Shown here piece after piece: positions 30,769 through 40,385 of a DNA stretch of 64,000 nucleotides. The stretch is from Euborellia annulipes. Lineage: Eukaryota; Arthropoda; Insecta; Dermaptera; Anisolabididae. The stretch is from positions 1 to 64,000 of the forward strand of contig JAKCPI010005022.1 of assembly GCA_023213315.1 (NCBI GenBank), in the 5' to 3' direction. A model generated the notes under the pieces. It was given only the letters and a program-made list of their open reading frames with translations. It did no database searches and was not told the DNA's origin. Numbering within the stretch: the first letter of the stretch is position 1; each line of letters opens with the position of its first letter. Made by a program: the position numbers and the translations under genes.

Positions 30769-30828
30769 GACGTAGACAAATGCGTAGACAATGTAGACAA
30801 AGACGTAGACAATGTAAACAACGTAGAC
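30769..30828 (+). repeat. GTAGACAA-type short tandem repeat
   Basis: About six irregular units of GTAGACAA(A/T)G directly left of the hAT element. Confidence 0.7.
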
Positions 30829-31140
30829 CAGCGTTTTCCAAACTGTGAGGCGCGCCTCCCTAGGGAGGCGCGAACTATTCTAAGGGGAGGCACGAATATT
30901 GGCCACCAAGATCAATTTTCCAAATGATTGCTAGTTTTATAAATAAAATAATGAAATTTAGAAGATTCTGGGACGGAGTTTTTAATTAAAATAATATATA
31001 AAAAAAATATTTTTATATAAATTTATATTTTTTAGTATTAAAAATTTTTGTTTTTGTATTATTTTATTAAATGGGTGGGAGCGTCATACGATTAAATATT
31101 TTTAAGGGAGGCGTTGTGACATAAAGTTTGGAAACCACTG
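30829..31140 (+). mobile_element. hAT-like element (family j)
   Basis: Ends CAGCGTTTTCCAAACT and AGTTTGGAAACCACTG; near the left end is a CCTCCCTAGGGAGG palindrome. The flanks do not match as 8-bp repeats, so the copy is old or the left flank has been changed by the neighbouring tandem repeat. A truncated copy lies at 33219-33418. Confidence 0.75.
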
Positions 31141-31930
31141 GCCTAAAGTAAGAGTCATTCTAGAAAATTATGTTATGTGTAAAACCCAGGGAAGTTTTCC
31201 AGGATTTTAATTTTTTTCTGACTAGACGCGAAGCTCGCCGAAGGCGATAGCATTGTTAATTATTTTATTTATTAAGATTGGATTAGGGGATGAAAAATTG
31301 AAAAAAATGTTTGTTTTTTTTTATTTATTTTTGCTAAATGGAAGCCAAATAAATAGAAAACATTCAAAAAATTGCGTTGATTATTAATTTGATTAGGGGT
31401 GATAAAGGGTTTTTTTTTTTATTTAAGAAAGGCCTTGGAATATTCCAAATCACTTGTTGACATTCTTTTCCGGTTCTAAATATAGTTAGATTAGAGCAAA
31501 AGGTATTTTTTTACTTTTAATAAAAAGGGAATTGTTATTTTCATCTGTTTTATTTCTATACAAAGAGAGAGAGAGAGACAAGTCTCGTTCAGTCGAGCTA
31601 GTGGCCTGCTGGCAGGCGGCGAGCTGGTCTGTTTTTTTTTGTGTTTATAGTGAATCAAAGTGAATAATTAATATAGTGTAACCCACCCTGACCTCACCGT
31701 CAATCAGCACACCCTCTTGAGTGTCTTATTAAAGGTAATTATTATGCATTTTATCGTTGAAAAAAAAATGATAGGAACAAATAATTTGACTGCGAAAAAC
31801 GATTCTTTTGAATATGAAATTAAATATTTTGTATTTCACTTAGGGTAGAGGGAGAATATAAGCTGTTGAAAGGGGGAGGGAGAGTGTAGGCGTCATTGAA
31901 AAAAAAATATTAGTTTTTTATTTTTTATCT
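31141..31930. other. No gene seen
   Basis: AT-rich with a GAGAGAGAGAGAG run (31566) and a Helitron-terminus-like GACTAGACGCGAAGCTCGCC at 31211. No ORF of note. Confidence 0.45.
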
Positions 31931-31932
31931 TT

Positions 31933-32180
31933 TTTTTAAACACTCACACTCTTTTCTCATTCACACTCACACATTCACACACACATTCACAGTCTTGTCG
32001 GGAACTCAGGCCATATAAGACTTTATACGATACCGTTATTAATTAATAATATACATATTGGGGGTCCAAGCATTTCTATTTAAGCCATTTGGTATCCATT
32101 TCGGACTGCCAGGGGTCCGAACCCGCGACGTTCGGTATAGAAAGTTGGCACGCTACTAACTACACCAAGCCTGAGGGCAT
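31933..32180 (-). mobile_element. SINE-1, inverted, full length
   Basis: T-run, tail complement (ACTCACACTCTTTTCTCATT), body, then GGGGTCCGAACCCGCGACG and CCAAGCCTGAGGGC head complement. B and A boxes are recognisable on the minus strand. Confidence 0.9.
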
Positions 32181-32845
32181 TTTTTAAATCTTTTCTTAAG
32201 TCACCATTATTTATCATTATATTTTTTCTATATGGCCTATATTTTTGTTAATCAAATTTCCTTAATATACTTTTACACAGGGGTGGATTAAGGGTTGAAA
32301 ATTAAAATAAAATAATTAAATAAAATAAAAATTAAAATAATTATTTATAAATGTATTCAAATTATTTTAACTATTTACTTACCTAAAACATATGTTATTT
32401 TGTGAGTAGTTTCGGGGTGAAGGCTCGAATTTCCTTAAAGGGGGTGGGAGGCATTAACCAGATGGGGGTTAATGCCCCATCGCCTATAATGCACAAAGAT
32501 ATTAATGTTTTTAAATACTTTCACTAAAAAATAAGTGCATTCCGTTTGAGTTAAAATTTATTTTCAATATTTAGCAAATAGTATAGTAGGATAGAAACAT
32601 TTTAATGTCATTCTAAAATTTCTTATTACTGGGGCGGAATTAATTTTTGAAGATTTCGAAACTCTTATAAACAGATAATAATAACACTGGGTAACTTACA
32701 AACCCATCGAATCCCTTGCAGAATTTTGTAGGGATTTTTTTCATTAGGTAGAAAAGTAAGATATGATTAGTCCACTTAGAATTTTACTGGGGTGAGTTAC
32801 CGCATCTTTTTGTATATATTAATAGAACTAATCTCAATTAGGTAT
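32181..32845. other. No gene seen
   Basis: AT-rich. Two G-rich patches (32411-32480) resemble hAT-type interior sequence without identifiable ends. Confidence 0.45.
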
Positions 32846-32849
32846 TGAA

Positions 32850-33110
32850 TTTTTACTTTCTCTTACCTCTATGTATAAGTTAATATACATATATATAGAG
32901 AGAAAGTATTGGATTCATGTCAAAAATTCAATGTCGAGACTTTGATGGATATACACGTGTTGATGTCCACTGAATAAAAAAAAAATGGTTTTCGCGACAT
33001 GGCCTGTCTGTGTGTCTGTTTGGGTTCAATTTAAAGCATGAAGTAATTGAGCTAGGGGGTTGAAATTTTATCCGAGTTATGCACCCCCTAGGGCGTGAAA
33101 ATAAGATTTG
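32850..33110 (-). repeat. HINE-A repeat, right-end part, inverted
   Basis: TTTTACTTTCTCTTACC, the TATATAGAGAGAAAGTATTG block, ATTCAATGTCGAGACTTTGAT and the microsatellite, stopping after GCACCCCCTAGGGCGTG. Confidence 0.88.
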
Positions 33111-33218
33111 AGAAAAATATTTTTCTTCATGAATAAAAGTTAGAAAAAATTCTAGTTGCGTTTTCTTCTAACTTTCATTCCTGATATAAATTGCATCAGT
33201 CATAAAATACCCTAATTC

Positions 33219-33418
33219 CAGCGTTTTCCAAGCCTCCCTAGGGAGATGCGGACTAGTCTAAGGGGAGGCGCAAATATTGGCCATCAGGACCAATTTTCCA
33301 AATGATTGCTAATTTTAATATAAATAAGAATAAATAAAAAAAAAAAATATTTTTATATAAATTTATATTTTTTAGCATTAAAAATTTTTGTTTTTGTATT
33401 ATTTTATAAAATGGGGGA
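33219..33418 (+). mobile_element. hAT-like family j, truncated copy
   Basis: CAGCGTTTTCCAAGCCTCCC then AAGGGGAGGCGCAAATATTGG and ATTTTTGTTTTTGTATTATT match 30829-31060 in order with a small deletion at the start. The right terminus is missing. Confidence 0.75.
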
Positions 33419-34922
33419 GGGGGGGGGAGTCTCAGGGCTGTAGCCAGGAGGGAAAAGCGGGCACAAACCCACCCCTCCTTGAAATTCTGAAAAATTATAA
33501 TTAAAAACAATTATATAAATCAGGCAGGGATGGCGAACCTTTTTGAGACGTGGGTCACAATTGGTTCATATTTTTTTTAAGTACTAGCTCGTGGGTCACC
33601 AATGCCAATTTGCACCAGAGTTAAGTTTAAAAATTTTTAAATGATTATTCTATAAAATTCAATTGGCTTATGCCCCTGCCTTCTTGCATTATCGACATTT
33701 AGTATCCCCTAGTGTTTGAAGCTATAGGACTATTTAACTCTTATAGGTTTTGATTTATGAATCTTTTTTTACACTCCTTCGAACAGACCTCCTGACTCTT
33801 GGTAAACACATTAGCACTATCTTAGTCCTATTCCATTCATAATATCTTCTGATTTATTTTGAATCTTTTATTCGATTTGCTTACATTTTTACTTAACATA
33901 GAAGTTTAAAGGGTAGGCTATAAAAGCAGCATCAAGTCAAATAAAATTATTTTTGATATTTGAAAGGTTATCTTAAACCTAATTCCTGTCACATATTAAC
34001 ACGAGATTTTCTTTTGGGAGAACTGAAATTTTTGTTGAATCTTCTTGGGGGGAGGGGAAGGGGGTGAAATAATATTTTATTTTTAAAAAATAAAAAAATT
34101 TTATTCTTTAAATTTTTTATTCAAATTTAAAATTTGAATGCTTAAAAAACAATTCCGGACAACAATTGTGCAAAAACGGTTCTTACTCAATTTTCCTTTA
34201 AGAACCCAAAATATATAGTGTATGTTAAGGTCTTCTGGGAGGGGAGGCTATAGTCTCCTTACCCCCCCCCCCCCCCCCGCCTGTATACCTATATACAGTC
34301 ACTAGTCGTATAATTTGTCGTTTTCGAATCATCCCCTCCTTAGGGGTTTCAACTAGATTTGATAGACTTTACCCTCCTTAACTCCGGTTTCCCCTTCTAC
34401 CTATAATATTTGAAATCTAATATTTTCACTTATCTTTTTTTTTTTATAAGCTTATGCTGATTTGAAAAAAGTAAGAAGCTTTGAAATGCATTTTAGTAAT
34501 TTTTTGATATCTTAATAGGACTTATAATATAAAAAATTTTGCAAGGTAGGCCTACTGTCCATAAGAAATTAAATATAAAATATTGTCATCCATCTAATTT
34601 CACAGTTTAATTTATCGAAAAACATTTCATATAGATTTACTCTGAAGTATGAGAGCCAAAGCAAAGTCATGGGTTATTTCATTGTTTTTATTAAAGAAGA
34701 AATCTTTATTTCTACTTTTGAATCACGAAACTTTCCATAGTTCTTTTTTATTAAAATAAAAAAAAATGAAATAATCAATATAGAATACAAATGCGGGTTA
34801 AATATTCAAATTCAATTTGCACAGCATGTCTAAACAAAATTTGTCTTTTGATTTGTATTGTAAGCTCTTCAATTTCTTTTTTATTTAGAGATAAGTTATA
34901 GCCCATCCTTAGTTAGCTTCCC

Positions 34923-34928
34923 TTTATT
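34923..34928 (-). terminator. First canonical AATAAA poly(A) signal downstream of the gene
   Basis: Reading the minus strand from the stop codon at 35853, the first AATAAA I find is here, about 925 nt downstream; another follows at about 34879. A variant signal (GATAAA near 35391) is closer. Which is used cannot be told from sequence alone. Confidence 0.25.
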
Positions 34929-35796
34929 AGCATTAAAATGAAAATATAGCTAAACTCCTTTGCTAACACTTTTGTAGCTTAGGCCTACAATAGTTAGAAT
35001 TTAAACAAACTCGGAAGTTTTTTTGCCAATAGCGCAATCGCAAACTCATCAAACTTGCTTGATCTTTTAAAGAAGGGATTAATAAAACAGACATATTATT
35101 TTTTAAATATTTAAAAAAATGTATTTTTTAAAAAATTATTTTCTAAAATTCTTATTAACAAGAAATGTATATAAATAATAAATATTATAATAATTTATGC
35201 AATAAATTAAATAAATAGATAGTTATTATTGGCTAAATAGTCATCGACTAGAAGCTATTTAAAAAAAATACTTTTAGAAAATACAATATTAAAAAATAAA
35301 AAATAGTCAAGTAGAAATTATAAACTCCAATTTTTGACAGATTCCATAGGAAAGCACTGATAACAAACAAGTGCATGAAAATGCAAAAATTTTATCTGTT
35401 AATAAATTGGTTTTTGTAATTTCCAACTAGCTAAATTTAAAATCATTTGGCACACCTTATCTACAATACAATATAAAAAATACATATAAAAAATGTAATT
35501 CGTAGTTATAATACTGATTTGATTGGATGATTGAAATTAAAATACTGAATTAAAATAAGATCATTAAAATAGGCAGTAGTTATAAACAAACTCACATTCG
35601 TTCGTTCTCGTTATCATACATTCTTGAGATTCTTAAAATCAATGAGATTCGATATTTACAAAAGAGAATAGAAAAAATAATCAAATAAATTAAAATAAAT
35701 AATAAATATAGGAACAATGTCCTTAAAGTGGAGTTCGTGTAAAAAGAAATTATGGAAATAATATCACAATTTTTAGCAAGGCACAATGGCTAGCGA

Positions 35797-35832
35797 GGTC
35801 ACTTGTCACTTGTCACTTGTCACTTGTCACAC
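35797..35832 (-). repeat. Heptamer tandem repeat in the presumed 3' UTR
   Basis: Five copies of a 7-base unit (GTGACAA on the minus strand), beginning about 21 nt after the stop codon of the cytokine-like gene, so within its 3' UTR if the gene model is right. Confidence 0.8.
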
Positions 35833-35852
35833 GTGAGATGATCACGCCACCC

Positions 35853-36140
35853 CTATCTCGGCGCAGGGGTGGTTTTCTTCGGCCTCCGCGTCCTTCTCTG
35901 TTGTTGTTGGTTTTGTTTGTTCTTCTTTCTTCTGCAGATTTTAGGAATTGGTTTCGCGAGAGATTCGATGATCGGTGACCAGACTTCTAAAGATTTCCGG
36001 TACGCGTGGATGACAGCTGCCCCCTGGAGAAGAGCCGTCGTGTGGTTGGGATTTGAGTCCCATTGTAACGCCTCGCTAGATTTATCCTCGGGAACAGTCA
36101 TGTTGTATTCCGGGAGAGCTTCAGTCACCTCGCAGAGGAG
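35853..36140 (-). CDS. Exon 4: third and fourth helices, basic tail, stop, 288 nt
   Basis: Preceded by CTTTTGTTCCAG, phase 0, TAG at 35853-35855. Encodes the end of helix C with Cys185 (LLCEVTEAL), a loop with sequons NMT and NHT, proposed helix D (LLQGAAVIHAYRKSLEVW...), Cys251 (KICRRKK) and a Gln-run and Arg-rich C-terminus. The tail has possible dibasic processing sites and could bind heparan sulfate, as in several cytokines; that is inference. Confidence 0.88.
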   Translation of the reverse strand, partial: LLCEVTEALPEYNMTVPEDKSSEALQWDSNPNHTTALLQGAAVIHAYRKSLEVWSPIIESLAKPIPKICRRKKNKQNQQQQRRTRRPKKTTPAPR

Positions 36141-37467
36141 CTGGAACAAAAGTAGAAAAAAAACTTTTTAGATTTTCACTCAATTTTCAATTTTTTTTTT
36201 AGGGAATAATTTAAAATTTTTTCTAGATGTCAAATAAGCAATCCCCTCGGAATTGATGTTTGTCTGGTTGCCTTCCATTTAGGCTTTGAAAGATTCGATC
36301 AGAATGATTTTTTAACACCAATATTGAAGGAATCTTAATCCAAAATATTTGATCTCGAATTAAATCATAATTTTATTTTTCCGTTGAATTTGATCTTGAT
36401 TGAAAATTTTTTCGAAAAATATTAATTTAAAACAAATTGGTACTTACTGCATTGGCTTCCTGATAGAATTTCGTGGAGAGATTTCCACGTGCTGTGTGAT
36501 GTTTCTCATTAGATTCGGCGACGCCGACAGGAAATTGTGTGACAGCACGAAAAGCACGGACGTAAATTTCCAAATCGTGGTAGAGAATTTCCAGCAAGTG
36601 GAATCGGTGGAGTTTCTTGCATTTTGTTTTCTTGAATTTATTCATTGCATTTCTGTTGTTTGGCAGCCATTTGAAGTTTGCCTCAGTCGTTCCCAATTGT
36701 TCATGTATCTAAAAACAATTTTTTTTTGTTAGGGATTTTTTTCTATTTTTTTTTTTTCTTGGAGAAGAATTAATTTGCTTGAATGTAGGTGAAACTTACT
36801 CTTCGGTAGAGTACGTCGACATGTGGACGAACAGATTTCCAATGATCAAGAGACACTTTGAGCTTTGTGCGCACGCGTTCTAAAACATCCTTCTCTTTGA
36901 CGCCCACATCGGCATTGCGCATGCGCTCTAGCTCTTGTCTTGCCCCGCAGGGGTTGGACGGGGCTCCAGACACGCCCCCCAATACTGACAGTCCAATGAG
37001 AAGCCACAGGAAGGGGAGGAGCCTCTTGGCGGTCAGCCAATCAGAACGCCTCGCTGCACACACACATAAACAGAACTAAATTAATAAACCACGCCTCAAA
37101 ATAATAAAAAAATAAAAATAAACAAAGAGAAAAATCCAGGGCAAGTGGGGAAAGTTTGTACAGAGATTGTCCAAGTAATTAATTAAATAAGTTGAGAGAG
37201 TTGTCTAGACAGGTGAAAAGCAAAGCTCTGTGCCTAGCATAGAGATGGCTATATTGCACCAAAAACACCGGCTGACTTTCTCTCGATTAGAGAGAGAGTC
37301 AAGAGAAAACCGAGGAATTTTATTTTATTTTTTTTTTCTCACTAAGGTGTTGACAGGTTAATAGCACATTGAACACGCGATATGATTGACAGTTCGTGTA
37401 TGCATATATTATCCCTATTTTAAACTCTTTCCTCACCTGTTGATTTTGTGCAACACTTGTCACTCAT
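35853..37467 (-). CDS. Secreted four-helix cytokine-like protein, 4 exons, 277 aa
   Basis: Join of 37437-37467, 36800-37053, 36448-36708 and 35853-36140; every junction has GT/AG and the frame is kept. Predicted protein: residues 1-21 basic, 22-41 hydrophobic (LLPFLWLLIGLSVLGG), likely signal cleavage near GVSGA|PS, then a mature chain of ~236 residues. Mature cysteines at 46, 125, 185 and 251 could make two disulfides; sequons at N171, N195 and N214. Helical stretches lie at about 48-84, 128-151, 170-192 and 215-245, then an Arg/Lys/Gln tail (252-277). Two further in-frame ATGs lie upstream (37509, 37521; up to 295 residues), with a stop at 37531-37533. Fold and exon layout suggest a class I helical cytokine (IL-6/LIF/G-CSF type, or an Unpaired-like JAK/STAT ligand). 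The family is inferred from architecture, not from clear sequence identity. Alternative: an unrelated secreted helical protein. Confidence 0.8.
36448..36708 (-). CDS. Exon 3: loop and second helix, 261 nt
   Basis: Preceded by TTGTTTTTAG, followed by GTAAGT; both borders in phase 0, 87 codons. Encodes IHEQLG, a Lys-rich segment with Cys125 (KFKKTKCKKLHRF), the long amphipathic stretch LLEILYHDLEIYVRAFRAV proposed as helix B, and the start of helix C with sequon NLS. Confidence 0.88.
36800..37053 (-). CDS. Exon 2: signal peptide and first helix, 254 nt
   Basis: Preceded by a TG-rich tract ending TGTGCAG. Encodes the hydrophobic signal segment, the first mature Cys, and a charged amphipathic stretch (KDVLERVRTKLKVSLDHW) proposed as helix A. 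Ends CGAAGA before GTAAGT, phase 0. The reading frame has no ATG after the last upstream stop, which is why an unspliced search misplaces its start on a GTG. Confidence 0.85.
37054..37436 (-). other. Intron 1 of the cytokine-like gene
   Basis: 383 nt, GTGAGG donor and TGTGTGTGTGCAG acceptor, phase 1. Contains a short AGAGAGAG run and no recognisable transposon. Confidence 0.75.
37437..37467 (-). CDS. Exon 1 (coding part): start codon, 31 nt, phase-1 donor
   Basis: ATG then nine codons (SDKCCTKST) and one base before GTGAGG. The trailing G joins CG of exon 2 to make Ala. The ATG at 37467 has A at -3 (ATCGATG), but the in-frame ATGs at 37509 and 37521 could be used instead and would only lengthen the pre-signal segment. 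Confidence 0.75.
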
Positions 37468-37604
37468 CGATTCACTAGTAGTAGGCACGAACTTCACTCG
37501 CAAACACATGTGTGTAAACATTGTATTGTATTAGTAATAGTTATAGTATAAGTGTTCACCAGCACGGTCACTCCAGCTATGCTCCTCTCCAGCCTCTCTG
37601 CATT

Positions 37605-37613
37605 CCTTTTATA
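37605..37613 (-). promoter_or_regulatory. TATA box (TATAAAAGG) of the cytokine-like gene
   Basis: TATAAAAGG on the minus strand, 84 bp before the most upstream in-frame ATG. Transcription would start near 37575-37585, leaving a 5' UTR of about 60-115 nt. TATA boxes are typical of tightly regulated, inducible genes. Confidence 0.7.
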
Positions 37614-37638
37614 CGGATTCTCCTTCTTGTGAGTGAGT

Positions 37639-37647
37639 TTCTAAGAA
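37639..37647. promoter_or_regulatory. STAT-type palindrome TTCTAAGAA
   Basis: Fits the TTCN3GAA consensus exactly and lies 26 bp upstream of the TATA box. If functional it would allow control of the ligand gene by its own pathway. A match of this quality is expected by chance about once in 4 kb, so position is the main argument. Confidence 0.45.
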
Positions 37648-37686
37648 ATGTTCATTCATGTTGCGCGCATGCCCCCCCTCCAGTTG

Positions 37687-37694
37687 TGACGTCA
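37687..37694. promoter_or_regulatory. Full CRE palindrome TGACGTCA
   Basis: An exact CREB/ATF consensus, 74 bp upstream of the TATA box, in a GC-richer promoter segment (37650-37790). A chance match is expected about once in 65 kb. The same octamer also occurs in the fold-back near 13168. Confidence 0.5.
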
Positions 37695-37699
37695 CGAAG

Positions 37700-38160
37700 A
37701 AAACGCGCGTAGGGCGCTTTGACTTCCCCCACTCCCTGAGGAGGGGAGGGACACGCTTAACGATGAGCCTAAGCCCTCCCCCTCCCCTCCCCCCTCTTCC
37801 TAGACAGTCACCCAAAAACTCTAGGACAACAAACATTCCAAAATATTTAAATAAACGTAAATGTTTTATCTTTATTATGCAATTTTGCGTAAGTAGTAAG
37901 GCCTATAACTCACCTAGTGAATAATTAATTACCTACTATATTTGATTTTGATAAATTGAATTTATAAATAGACGAATCAATTGATTAAAAAAAAAATTAT
38001 TATAGACCTAATCTAAAAATAATACGCGGATGTTGTATAGTTTAAAAGACAGATAAAAATAAAAATAAACGTTTAGGTCCGCATTAGAGCAATTCTCAGG
38101 TTATTTTTGTTTTAATTGTTGGAGCTATTTTTTGAAGTCATTAAGGCTCTTAGATATAAA
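37700..38160. other. Upstream flank of the gene, no other gene seen
   Basis: GC-rich to about 37810 (CCTCCCCCTCCCCTCCCCCC at 37779), then AT-rich. Short open frames on both strands here overlap the promoter and lack features. Confidence 0.5.
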
Positions 38161-38174
38161 GAGTCTGTCTAGGA

Positions 38175-38938
38175 TAAAATTTTTACAATAATATCCAATC
38201 ACATAACTCTGTAATTAATGAATTGGTATTATTATTATTTTATTATAAAATCTGATATTTTGTCAGCTAATTTTTTTCTAGAACATGCCAAACCAAAGAG
38301 GGAAGGGCCATGAAGGGCGTAACTAGGGATCCCACCCCATTTAACTGGGTTTCCTATTGGTCCTCTCCCTACCTCTAAAATTCGCAAATACCTATAATAT
38401 TTTCACTTGACACTTTGGTAGGGGGTGAAAAGGGAGGATCGATCCCTCTAAGACCGCCTCTCCCTCAAGAGCGGATCCAGAGGGGGTAATCTGGTGTGAC
38501 TGGTCGCACAACACCAAATTTTTTAAGGTGCATTCTGTATTTGTTTACAAGAATATAAATACAAATCAAATTTTTAAGTAATAATTTTTAAAATTTTATA
38601 TCAAAAATAAAATTTAATTCCCAAAAAAAAAAATATTTTTCTCAAATCTCCGTGGGGATAGGGTAATTACCCCCTTTACCAAAGTGTCAAGTGAAATATA
38701 GGTATATACGAATTTTAGAGGTAGGGAGAGGACCAATAGGAAACCCAGTTAGGCCTAAATGCGGTGGGATCCCTAGTTACGCCCTTCATGTGGGCCATCC
38801 CTATTTGGTTTGGCATGTTCTAGAAAAAATAAAAAAATAAAAAAATTAGCTAACAGACTTTATAATAAAATAATAATAATACCAATTCATTAATTACAGA
38901 GTCATGTGTTTGGATATTATTGTAAAAATTTTATCATA
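38175..38938. repeat. Large inverted repeat with a hAT-like element at its centre
   Basis: Left arm 38175-38412 and right arm about 38680-38938 are inverted copies at roughly 85-90%: AATTAATGAATTGGTATTAT, TTCTAGAACATGCCAAACC, GGGCGTAACTAGGGATCCCA, TTTCCTATTGGTCCTCTCCC and CACTTGACACTTTGGTA with their complements in mirror order. The ~265-bp spacer contains a family i hAT-like element. The arms contain a GGGCGTAACTAG word also seen at 43003. Confidence 0.82.
38468..38690 (+). mobile_element. hAT-like family i, copy lacking a clear right end
   Basis: CAAGAGCGGATCCAGAGG at the left matches the family terminus. The interior has GGTAATCTGGTGTGACTGG and GGGTAATTACCCCCTTTA as in the other copies. 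The right terminal repeat is absent, being replaced by the palindrome arm. Confidence 0.65.
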
Positions 38939-38939
38939 G

Positions 38940-39985
38940 CCCTTGATCTTCCTTTACTTAAAATTTTGACAAGCCAGTAATATATTATTTTTATTTAGGT
39001 AGGGGTTGATGGCCCTCTTCTTATTTCCTGTCAATCATCACGAAAATCAGTCTTGTTAAAATTAAAATTATAATAAATTCTTACGGCTTTTATCTATCTC
39101 AGAGCGATGCACGTTTATTTGTTTGTTTGTTTGTTTATTTGTTTGTCAGCACATCAGTTCTCGAAAACGGCTCTAACGATTTTTTTCAAATTTCAAAAAT
39201 ATAAGTTACTATTTCCAGCACTAATATGAAAGTGCGCTAGGTCTCATCTTTGGGAAACCAGGCGTACTAGTACTTTACTGATGTACTTTTTTAGTTTTTT
39301 CCAATTTTATCAAAAGAAAAAACCACCGAGCTCCAGCTCGGTCATCCCGGAACTTTATTTATTAAATCACATCAAAATTTATTTTATTAACTAACAAAAT
39401 TATTTCTTCTCCTGATAATAATTGTATGATAAAAAAGTCCTATTTTTTAAGCAGCAGCAATTTCATCGAAAATTGATGAAAATTTCCGTGATGATTAAAC
39501 ACTTTTAGTGTACATATTTATTTTATTATTTTAAATCCGCATTCTAATGAAGTCAGTTTAAAAATATATATACTGGATATATATAGGTATCGTTTTTTTC
39601 CTCTCTTCTAAAAATAGTTTTCATCTTGAAGAGGCTATCAATTAGCAGTCAGCTGAGATGAGTCAGATTAACTTTTCAAGTATCCTAATATTCAATTTGT
39701 TTTGGTTATTCCCTTCGTGTTCGCGATATCCATTTTCTTGGAATATACAGTTAATTTACAACTGAAAGAGTGACTGAGACAGAAGGAAGAGATATTCCCA
39801 CTCCCACCTTCGTTTACGTTTCTGAAGAAATTAAATTCGGTGTGGCCAGGGGATTTCGGCACCTTCCCTTATGCTATTTAGAATTATTAATTCAATTATC
39901 GTTTTGCATTATGAATATCAGTTAATTTATTTCCTTTTTATTTTTATTTTTATTTCAAAAAATCCAGTTGAAGGTTTCATATGGA
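38940..39985. other. No gene; HINE-A fragment and AT-rich sequence
   Basis: A GTTT/ATTT run lies at 39117-39146. A partial inverted HINE-A (ACTAGTACTTTACTGATGTAC at 39266) spans about 39150-39320. Otherwise no recognised element or ORF. Confidence 0.5.
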
Positions 39986-40385
39986 AAATGTTCATCGGGG
40001 CTTCTACGTAGTAAAATAGTCAAGAACCGAAAGAGCTTCGAAGTTGAAATTTTATATTCAAGTTAGGCACCCCCCTGACCCGTAACATCAAGCTTTTGAA
40101 CAAAATCGACCAAAAAGTACTAGTACTTTACTGATGTACTTTTTCAGTTTTTTTCGATTTTCTCAAAATTCGCTCCAACGGTTTTGATTAAAATTCAAAA
40201 ATCACTTATTTTTTATATGCTCTTTAGAATGTATATTCTCATTTTGCCATTGAAATCCTCTGAAGCACACTTTACTCTTGTACTTTATAGGAAAGATAGG
40301 GGAAATGGTTTCCAAGTTAACAAAATATAAATATTTTCCCATACTGATAATTTTTATTACATCTTGAAATCGAAAGTACCGTACT

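Larger units (their letters stand above)
33500..35850. other. Repeat-poor flank of the cytokine-like gene
   Basis: The longest stretch with few recognisable repeats, lying downstream of the minus-strand gene and probably containing its 3' UTR. At about 33525 GGATGGCGAACC resembles one hAT terminus without a partner. C-run at 34261-34278. No ORF with features on either strand. Confidence 0.45.

Noticed and set aside
35869..36171. Plus-strand ORF of 100 codons opposite exon 4
   Set aside because: Shadow of the minus-strand coding exon; hydrophobic residues come from the complement of Lys/Gln-rich codons.
36400..36732. Plus-strand ORF of 110 codons opposite exon 3
   Set aside because: Shadow of exon 3, spanning both of its splice sites.
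36770..37063. Cytokine-like gene starting at 37063 in an unspliced frame
   Set aside because: The codon there is GTG and lies in the TGTGTGTGCAG splice acceptor tract; the frame has a stop a few codons upstream and no ATG. The 31-nt exon at 37437-37467 supplies the start in the correct phase.
37658..37924. Coding exons upstream of the cytokine-like promoter
   Set aside because: Open frames on both strands come from the GC-rich promoter region with CCCTCC runs; they overlap the CRE and lack any domain or splice evidence.
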